DNA of 64,000 nucleotides from Tenericutes bacterium HGW-Tenericutes-2 (GTDB lineage: Bacteria; Bacillota_I; Bacilli_A; Acholeplasmatales; Acholeplasmataceae). The stretch spans positions 58,643 through 122,642 of the forward strand of contig PGXL01000008.1 in the NCBI GenBank assembly GCA_002839095.1. Reading direction: 5' to 3'. The notes under the pieces were generated by a model, which was not told the DNA's origin, ran no database searches, and was given only the letters and a program-made list of their open reading frames with translations. This document shows positions 57,428 through 64,000 of this stretch, one piece after another (positions within the stretch are counted from its first letter, which is position 1; every line of letters starts with the position of its first letter). A program made the position numbers and the translations under genes.

Positions 57428-57676
57428 TCATTTTGTCATATATCTTGTAATTCTTAATGCAAATAAAATAATGACACCAAAAAAACCTATCACACCAGGT
57501 AAAATAATGATTTCAAACCTTGTTTCACTCAACCAGCTCGCATCAATTAATAGCATTATAAACATGAAAATTGAAAATAGGATGCAAAAAAGCCCACCGA
57601 TAAATGCGAGTAGTTCTATTAAGTAGTTAAACTTGTTTTCGAACCAATTCAGTAATCGATTAATTTGTTTTTTCAT
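57428..57676 (-). CDS. small two-helix membrane protein
   Basis: About 82 residues: an amphipathic start (MKKQINRLLNWFENKFNYL) and two membrane helices (about 20-40 and 52-75). AAGGTG lies 7 nt before ATG 57676; the GTG three codons upstream is not favoured. It overlaps the end of the EamA gene by 17 nt, so the two are probably translated together. No known family. Confidence 0.65.
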   Translation of the reverse strand: MKKQINRLLNWFENKFNYLIELLAFIGGLFCILFSIFMFIMLLIDASWLSETRFEIIILPGVIGFFGVIILFALRITRYMTK

Positions 57677-58568
57677 TAGCTTCACCTTTTATCTTTAAAG
57701 ATTTTTTCCCAGAAGTCGATGCGTAAAATGAACCTATACCCATTAGAATAACTGCTGGGTAAAACGTAATTTGAGGAACATCAAGGAATATAACTAGTGA
57801 TATGAACGCACCAACAAATGGTGCAAACGCATAAAATGCACTTGTTTTACTCGCACCCAATTCTTTTTGAGCAGTAACATATAAAAAGATACTTAAACCG
57901 TAAGCAACAAATCCAAGTAACAATGTAAGTAAAATATATTGGAAATCAAATATAACTTCACTTAAAATCAATGCAATCATTAATGATCCTAATCCAGAAA
58001 ATAACCCTTTAATCACAACAACCATCAAAGGATCATTCAAGGATAGCATTCTTGTTAAATTGTTTTCTAGCCCCCAAGATAATGCAGCAAGAATAACAAA
58101 AAGTGATCCTGTTGAAAATTTGAAAGCATCTAAATCACCAAACGATAATAAAAAGCTAGCTGTAGTCACAAAAAATATAGCTAACCACAATCTTTTTGTA
58201 ATAACCTCCTTAAAAAGGAAAACAGCAAATAAGGAAGTTGCTACAATCTCAAAGTTATTCAATAAGGCTGCATTCTCAGGTTGTGAAGTGCTCAAACCAA
58301 TCATCAGCAATATTGGAGCAATAACATCTAAGATTATCATTCCAATGATGGCAGGTAGTTCTTTTGATGTAAAAGGTTTATAGCTAGTGATTTGCATCTT
58401 CTTTCTAATGATCGCGATGATACCCATTCCAATTCCCGCTCCTAAGTATAACAAGGAAGCAATATATACAGGTGATAATGTATCAAGTATTAGCTTTGAA
58501 ATTGGAGTGCTGACTGCATATAAGACAGCAGCTAGTATTGCAAATAAGATATATTTGTTAAATTTCAT
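57660..58568 (-). CDS. EamA-family (DMT superfamily) transporter
   Basis: About 302 residues, ten hydrophobic helices in two homologous halves. The first half starts MKFNKYILFAILAAVLYAVSTPISKLIL; the second starts at GSLFVILAALSWGLENNLTRM, matching the EamA repeat, and the end has AFAPFVGAFISLVIF. Likely exporter of small metabolites. AAAGGA before ATG 58568; the frame extends 13 codons upstream without a good ribosome binding site. Confidence 0.9.
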   Translation of the reverse strand: MKFNKYILFAILAAVLYAVSTPISKLILDTLSPVYIASLLYLGAGIGMGIIAIIRKKMQITSYKPFTSKELPAIIGMIILDVIAPILLMIGLSTSQPENAALLNNFEIVATSLFAVFLFKEVITKRLWLAIFFVTTASFLLSFGDLDAFKFSTGSLFVILAALSWGLENNLTRMLSLNDPLMVVVIKGLFSGLGSLMIALILSEVIFDFQYILLTLLLGFVAYGLSIFLYVTAQKELGASKTSAFYAFAPFVGAFISLVIFLDVPQITFYPAVILMGIGSFYASTSGKKSLKIKGEANEKTN

Positions 58569-58667
58569 CTTGTTGTCCTTTTTAATATTTATATTATAAA
58601 ATCGCATTAGTAATATTTTGATGCAGATTAAATGAATTGAGACCTTTTAGATTCAAAATAAATAATT

Positions 58668-59336
58668 TTAATACTTGGACAAACGTAGCATCACCAATAG
58701 GGAGAACATTACCCATGGTATGAGTGATAACAAAGAAAATACTAATCCAATCATACCCACACTTGATGGAACAATCATCAAAACACCTGATATCAAACCC
58801 ATGATACCAGTTGTTTTAGTATAAAAATTTCTCTTTAAAATGATTATGCTAAATAAGATGAGTGAGATTGCACTTAAAACATAATAAATATTAAAGGATG
58901 TTCCTTTCCAAATATCTAAGTAATTGGATGCAGTTGCAAGAAAAGTTATTCTTAAGGAAGAATCAGCAGTTTCGTAGTATCTATTCGATAAATAAAGCAT
59001 TTCAATACTTCTATTACTAGTGTAATATAAAATAGCACCTATGATTCCTGTAATAAGAGCAATATTTAGTAATGAATTCTCTTTGTCTTTCAATGTTATA
59101 TACAAAACAATATAGAAAAATATTAAAAACGTATTGTTAATGATATAAAGGATATCCATATGCAGCAAACCTATGATTGGACTTGTATGAAATAATTCAA
59201 GCCAAGATAGAGTTGTTTCAGGCATTGGAACCAATGAAAAAATAATGATTTGAATTGGGATGATTAAAATCATCGCTAAAATCAACCATTTTGTGATTGT
59301 AATCAATAATTTGTTTGAATTCAATGTAAAATCCAT
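58668..59336 (-). CDS. DUF4386-like membrane protein
   Basis: 222 residues, six hydrophobic segments. The layout, with HMDILYIINNTFLIFFYIVLY and a later YLDIWKGTSFNIYYVLSAISL, resembles DUF4386-like membrane proteins, but the match is by impression only. Function unknown. Last gene before the 185-bp repeat region. Confidence 0.6.
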   Translation of the reverse strand: MDFTLNSNKLLITITKWLILAMILIIPIQIIIFSLVPMPETTLSWLELFHTSPIIGLLHMDILYIINNTFLIFFYIVLYITLKDKENSLLNIALITGIIGAILYYTSNRSIEMLYLSNRYYETADSSLRITFLATASNYLDIWKGTSFNIYYVLSAISLILFSIIILKRNFYTKTTGIMGLISGVLMIVPSSVGMIGLVFSLLSLIPWVMFSLLVMLRLSKY

Positions 59337-59638
59337 ATGATATGACTCGCTTTCTAATTTAAGATTTTATATGGTATAGATTATTCAACACCTTGAAAAT
59401 TTTTGTGATGAACTACATAATTATGCATTTTGAAAAATCTTGCTTATTTAAGACGTTAGAGTTCTATATTCAATTAGAATCTGAAGAGGTTTTTTATAGT
59501 TTTAGTTTAAGATGATATATAAAAATTAACATAGGTGTTATATTTATACATTTGCATTGTTAATGATGAAAGGTTTTTAAAAGTCTTGATTAGCATGCAT
59601 ATTTAATATTTGGTGATATCAAATAGTTGCATTTATTT
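59337..59638. other. AT-rich intergenic region before repeat block 1
   Basis: About 300 bp with no gene. The start (59337-59400) holds the leader of the divergent membrane protein gene. I see only poor inverted repeats, such as TTCTA-tattcaat-TAGAA near 59463. No tRNA or attachment-site-like sequence was recognised. Confidence 0.5.
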
Positions 59639-60145
59639 GAACTTTTTATAGTCACTTATTGTCTTTACAAAGAGCAAATCATTCTATTTTTGATAAGTCA
59701 ATATGTTTCCTCACACCAGGTTGGCACCTGGGGTCAATCGAGACTGTCGGTTGTTATGAAAGTCATACTGTAGGACTGTCGGTCTTATGTCATCTGTGTG
59801 AAAATAATACCACTTTTTTTGATCGACTTTTCATAGTCACTTATTGTCTCAATAAAGAGCAAATCATACTATTCTTGATAAGTCAATATGTTCCCTCACT
59901 CCAGATTGGCACCATGGGTATGGTAGGACTGTCGGTTGGTATGAAAATCACACTGTAGGACTGTCGGTCTTGTGTCATCTGTATGAAAATAAAAACACTT
60001 TTTTGATTAATTTTTCATAGTCACTTATTGTTTAATAAAGAGCAAGTCATACTTTTTCATAAGTCAAGTATGCGTAGTGCATAAATTGTCTTGAGAGACT
60101 TTTTAGAACTGTCTATTATTTGACTTCTCAGTACTAAGAACTGTC
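59639..60145. repeat. 185-bp tandem repeat array, block 1 (about 2.7 units, decaying)
   Basis: The shared anchor GTCACTTATTGT begins at 59651, 59836 and 60020 (spacing 185 and 184). Each good unit contains GGACTGTCGG or a close form twice, 32 bp apart (for example 59927 and 59959). The third unit is degenerate, yet GAACTGTC still occurs at 60106 and 60138, again 32 bp apart. A gene for mercuric reductase follows, then block 2 of the same repeat. Non-coding: the period is not a multiple of three. Confidence 0.95.
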
Positions 60146-60207
60146 GATTACATTGAATGTCAACACATCAAATATATCATGTTTCACATGTAAATAAATA
60201 AATCAAC

Positions 60208-61833
60208 TTACACAGCGCAACATGATAATTTGGAGACATCTTTATCAAAAGTAAGCGCAGAAAGTTTAAACGCTTCTGACATCGTTAGATAAGGTATCAT
60301 TGTTTCTTTGACATCATCGATGGTCAATCCAAACTTAACAGCTAATGTAGCTGAAGCAATGACTTCACCTGCATGATCTCCAACCATATGCACACCAAGT
60401 ATTTTGCGCGAACTTGATTCAACGACTAATTTAATCACTCCATCAGTCTCGTAATTGACCATGACTCTAGGTACTTGATCAAGATATAGTACAGAAGTTT
60501 TGATATCAAGTTTTCTAGAGATAGCTTCATCTTCTGTGAGCCCTACAGAAGCAACAGCAGGTGTTGTAAAAATAACTTTAGGAACAACCGACAGATTTAA
60601 TTTTCTAGTATTTCCACCAAATGCATTGTCTGCACTTAATCCACCTTCATAAGCTGCAACATAAACGAATTGTGGTCCGATTGTCACATCACCTGCAGCA
60701 TAAATATCAGGATTGCTTGTTTGTGAATATTCATTAATAAGAATTTCACCTTTTGAACCCGTGTTTACTTTTGCAACTTCAAGATTTATTTCTGATGTGT
60801 TAGGTTTTCTACCCGCTGCAATCAGTAATTGTTCGCTTTCAACAATTTGTTTATTGCCATCAACGGTTATGAAAACTCTTTTTATATGATTAAGTTGTTC
60901 AACTTTGTTATATGTGACACCTTTTAAGATATTAATTCCTTGTCTCATCAGTGTCTTTTCAAATGTTTCTGAAATTTCATGATCATATGTCTTTAAAAAT
61001 GTATCACTGCGTTGCATCAAAGTAACTTTTGACCCAAACTGATGGAAGAGTTGACCTAATTCAAGGGCAATAAACCCTGAACCAATCACTGTTAATCTTT
61101 TTGGAATTTCTTTTAATTCAAGTAATGTTGTACTCGTTAAATAATCAACATCTTTTAACCCTGGAATATTAGGAATCATCGGTGAAACACCAGTAGCAAT
61201 TAAGAATTTTTTCCCTGTATAGGTTTGGCCATTAACTTCAACTGTATTCTTGTTTATAAATGTAGCTACTCCTTGAATCAAGTTGATGTTATATTCATCA
61301 ATCAAATCAATATACTTCTTTTGTCTTAAAGATGAAACCAACTGATTTTTTTGATCAACTAATTTCGATAAATCAATCGCATCTACCGATGTCTTTAGAC
61401 CATCAAACAAGTGTGTTTGAGTCATTGCAGCAATCTCACCTGCTCTTAAAAGTGTTTTAGATGGTACACATCCAATATTGACGCAAGTACCACCAAGTGT
61501 ACCTTTTTCAATCATTGCAACTGTTTTACCCAATTCTGATGCTTTAATTGCAGCAGCAAACGCTGCACTTCCTGATCCAATGATGATTAAGTCAAATGTG
61601 TTTTGTCCGTTATCTGGAGATATCTCCTCTAAACTTAACGGTCTATAGTGAATATTATCCATTGCTACTTTAATATCATTAAGATTAATTTTTTGTTCTG
61701 ATTCAAAATACGCTTCACCAGTTTTATAGTCCACTACTATATTCGAAAAATTACTTTTAGCTAATGCATTTTCTACATGAACTTCACAAGCACCACATGT
61801 CTTACCTTCTAATTCTAATTTTATCTTCTTCAT
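60208..61833 (-). CDS. merA: mercuric reductase with N-terminal HMA domain
   Basis: NADPH- and FAD-dependent enzyme that reduces Hg(II) to Hg(0). 541 residues. The HMA metal-binding domain (1-70) has GKTCGACEVHV with Cys13 and Cys16. FAD site IIGSGSAAFAAA, redox pair GGTCVNIGCVPSK (Cys117, Cys122), NAD-binding VIGSGFIALELG, second FAD motif YAAGDVT, and the C-terminal Cys538-Cys539 pair in KLSCCAV that loads mercury. All catalytic Cys residues are present. AAAGGATG lies before the ATG and TATAAT at 61855-61860. No merR, merT or merP is in the window; the gene stands alone between two blocks of the 185-bp repeat. Confidence 0.95.
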   Translation of the reverse strand: MKKIKLELEGKTCGACEVHVENALAKSNFSNIVVDYKTGEAYFESEQKINLNDIKVAMDNIHYRPLSLEEISPDNGQNTFDLIIIGSGSAAFAAAIKASELGKTVAMIEKGTLGGTCVNIGCVPSKTLLRAGEIAAMTQTHLFDGLKTSVDAIDLSKLVDQKNQLVSSLRQKKYIDLIDEYNINLIQGVATFINKNTVEVNGQTYTGKKFLIATGVSPMIPNIPGLKDVDYLTSTTLLELKEIPKRLTVIGSGFIALELGQLFHQFGSKVTLMQRSDTFLKTYDHEISETFEKTLMRQGINILKGVTYNKVEQLNHIKRVFITVDGNKQIVESEQLLIAAGRKPNTSEINLEVAKVNTGSKGEILINEYSQTSNPDIYAAGDVTIGPQFVYVAAYEGGLSADNAFGGNTRKLNLSVVPKVIFTTPAVASVGLTEDEAISRKLDIKTSVLYLDQVPRVMVNYETDGVIKLVVESSSRKILGVHMVGDHAGEVIASATLAVKFGLTIDDVKETMIPYLTMSEAFKLSALTFDKDVSKLSCCAV

Positions 61834-62146
61834 AATGTCACATCCTTTGCTATTATTATATCAAAGTGTTTAAGGTGAGATAGAAATATGTTTTGAAATT
61901 ATTGAATCTTCTATTCTATTAGAAGTGCCACACTATGTATTTCGATAGAATATGACAATATTTAAATCGTTTATAATTTATTGTAACATTCAGTAAAAAA
62001 ACAATCACATCTTAAAATAATAACGGATATTTATGTTTATACCAATAATATTTCAATGAATGATTGTATTTTAAGTTACATTTTTAAAGAAAACTTGTTA
62101 AGAACTAACGATTTTATTGATTCTATTACATCCAATAAATCAAAAA
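61834..62146. other. intergenic region between merA and repeat block 2
   Basis: About 310 AT-rich bp without a gene. It holds the merA leader and -10 box, and an inverted repeat CTTCTA-ttctat-TAGAAG near 61907-61924. No recognisable MerR-type operator with the usual long spacer was found by eye. Confidence 0.5.
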
Positions 62147-64000
62147 TAGTGATTTTTTTTGATGATGTTGGATGTCACTTATTGTCTTAACTAAGAGCAC
62201 ATCTCACTGTCGTTTACATGCTACTATGTTTCCATACACAAGGTTGGCACCTGGGATTTATCGGGACTGTCGGTTATTATGAAAGTCATACTGTAGGACT
62301 GTCGGTCTTATGTCATCTGTATGAAAGTAACTCCATTTTTTTGATCGATTTTTCAAAGTCACTTATCGTCTCAATAAGGAGCAAATCATACTATTTTTGA
62401 TAAGTCAATATGTTTCCACACACCAGGTTGGCACCATGGGTATGTTAGGACTGTCGGTTGTTATGAAAGTCACACTGTAGGACTGTCGGTCTTGTGTCAT
62501 CCGTATGAAAATAATACCACTATTTTTATTCGAATTTTCATGGTCACTTATTGTCTTACTAAAGAGCAAATCATACTATTTTTGATAAGTTAATATGTTC
62601 CCTCGCTCCAGATTGGCACCAGGGGTCAATCGGGACTGTCTGTTGGTATGAAAGTCACACTGTAGGACTGTCGGTCTTGTGTCATCTGTATGAAAATAAA
62701 ACCACTTTTTTTGATCGATTTTTCACAGTCACTTATTGTCTTAATAAAGAGCAAATCATACTATTTTCGATAAGTCAACATGTTTCCTCACTCCAGATTG
62801 GCACCATGGTTATATTAGGACTGTCTGTTGTTATGAAAGTCATACTAAAGAACCCTCTGTCTTATAACATCTGTATGAAAATAATACTACTTTTTTTGAT
62901 CGATTTTTTTAGTCACTTATTGTCTTAACAAAGAGCAAACCATACTATTTTCGATAAGTCAATATGTTCCCACACACCAGGTTGGCACCAGGGGTCTATC
63001 GAGACTGTCGGTTGTTATGAAAGTCACACTGTAGGACTGTCGGTCTTATGTCATCTGTATGAAAATAATACCATTTTTTTTGATCGACTTTTTATAGTCA
63101 CTTATTGTCTCAATAAAGAGCAAATCATACTATTCTTGATAAGTCAATATGTTTCGTCACACCAGATTGGCACCATGGGTATGGTAGGACTGTCTGTTGT
63201 TATGAAAGTCATACTGTAGGACTGTCGGTCTTGTGTCATTTGTATGAAAATAAGGCCACTTTTTTTGATCGACTTTTCATAGTCACTTATTGTCTTAACT
63301 AAGAGTACATCTCACTGTAGTTTATATGCTAATATGTTTCCACACACAAGGTTGGCGCCATGGGTCTATTGGGACTGTCGGTTGTTATGAAAGTCATACT
63401 GTAGGACTGTCGGTCTTGTGTCATCTGTGTGAAAATAAAACCACTTTTTTTGATCGATTTTTCATAGTCACTTATTGTCTTAACTAAGAGTACATCTCAC
63501 TGTAGTTTATATGTTAATATGTTTCCATACACAAGGTTGGCACCATGGGTATGGTAGGACTGTCTGTTGTTATGAAAGTCACACTGTAGGACTGTCGGTC
63601 TTGTGTCATCTATATGAAAATAATACCACTTTTTTTGAGCGACCTTTCATAGTCACTTATTGTCTTAATAAAGAGCGAATCATACTATTTTTGATAAGTC
63701 AATATGTTTAGTCACACCAGATTGGCACCATGGGTATAGTAGGACTGTCTGTTATTATGAAAGTCATGCTCTAGGACTGTCGGTCTTGTGTCGTCTGTAC
63801 GAAAATAATACCACTTTTTTTGATCGGTTTTTAAAAGTCACTTTTTGTCTTATTTAAGAGCAAATCATACTATTTTCGATAAGTCAATATGTTCCCTCAC
63901 TCCAGATTGGCACCAGAGGTGTATCGGGACTGTCTGTTGGTATGAAAGTCACACTGAAGGACTGTCGGTCTTGTGTCATCTGTATGAAAATAATACCACT
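62147..64000. repeat. 185-bp tandem repeat array, block 2 (10 units, continues past the window)
   Basis: The anchor GTCAC(T) begins at 62174, 62358, 62543, 62728, 62912, 63097, 63282, 63467, 63652 and 63837, always 184 or 185 apart. By hand a consensus unit is 185 bp and about 36 percent GC. Unit elements in order: CTTATTGTCTTAATAAAG, TTGATAAGTCAA, TTGGCACC, first box GGACTGTCKG, TATGAAAGTCACACTGTA, second box GGACTGTCGG 32 bp later, a TATGAAAAT/ATTTTTCATA inverted repeat around a seven-T tract. First and second boxes for example at 63003 and 63035. Because 185 is not divisible by three, the array cannot be one repeated protein domain. It continues beyond the end of the window. Confidence 0.97.

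Noticed and set aside
59659..63711. Reading frames of 60-99 codons inside the repeats with recurring peptides such as YESHTVGLSVLCHLYEN
   Set aside because: They recur only because the DNA repeats. The period of 185 or 184 changes frame in every unit, stops come at varying points and there is no ribosome binding site.
62147..64000. CRISPR array
   Set aside because: The similarity extends over the whole 185-bp unit, with no unique spacers between short repeats, and no cas gene is near.
59337..64000. Integrated prophage or IS element as source of merA and repeats
   Set aside because: No integrase, transposase, terminal inverted repeats or target duplication seen within the window; the part beyond 64000 is unknown.

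Overview
The window reads as chromosomal DNA from a low-GC, Gram-positive-type bacterium, most likely an Acholeplasma-like Mollicute or close relative. UGA is used as a stop (the degV-type gene ends in TGA) and UGG as Trp, which argues against Mycoplasma and Spiroplasma. Ribosome binding sites are strong GAGGTG/AGGAGG. Gene orders are Firmicute-like (rplU-prp-rpmA-obg, cpsC-cpsD-cpsB, glmS-glmM-glmU, engB next to lon), and no peptidoglycan or flagellar gene is present. Most genes lie on the minus strand. No rRNA or tRNA was seen. The genus is an inference.

Layout. 0-7.5 kb: the 5' part of ruvA, a giant coiled-coil protein, the rplU-prp-rpmA-obg operon with an L21-type leader, and a TrmB-family regulator. 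7.5-12.8 kb: a four-gene BMP-type nucleoside ABC importer. 12.9-19.2 kb: a DUF697 protein, a CPBP protease, radC, guaA-guaB (IMP dehydrogenase without CBS domains) and a YwaF-like membrane protein. 19.3-25.5 kb: a lone trpB behind a Trp T-box, then a GNAT gene-valS-folC operon behind a second T-box. 25.5-32 kb: a trypsin-like protease lipoprotein, a DegV protein, engB, lon with a CIRCE operator, and trigger factor. 32-39.5 kb: a GNAT-like protein, three small accessory genes, an HprK/PEPCK-like P-loop protein, an O-antigen-ligase-like polymerase, and a branched-chain aminotransferase with a cre-like site. 39.5-48 kb: a second YwaF-like protein, a PAS-GGDEF-HD-GYP protein, the cpsC/cpsD/cpsB trio, pepF and glnA. 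48-55 kb: an amino-sugar operon glmS-glmM-glmU-GNAT-GH20. 55-59.3 kb: poorly conserved lipoprotein and membrane genes and an EamA transporter.

The last 4.5 kb is the most unusual part. Two blocks of a 185-bp tandem repeat flank a mercuric reductase gene. The second block has ten recognisable units and runs off the window end. The period is not a multiple of three, each unit holds two near-identical boxes exactly 32 bp apart, and units largely alternate between two sequence types, giving a higher-order period of about 370 bp. I know of no described family that matches it.

The genes combine into three main themes: purine salvage (nucleoside importer plus guaBA), amino-acid economy under RNA control (two T-boxes, glnA, pepF, BCAT), and surface glycan making (UDP-GlcNAc synthesis, the cps phosphoregulatory trio, a Wzy-like protein, possibly c-di-GMP turnover).
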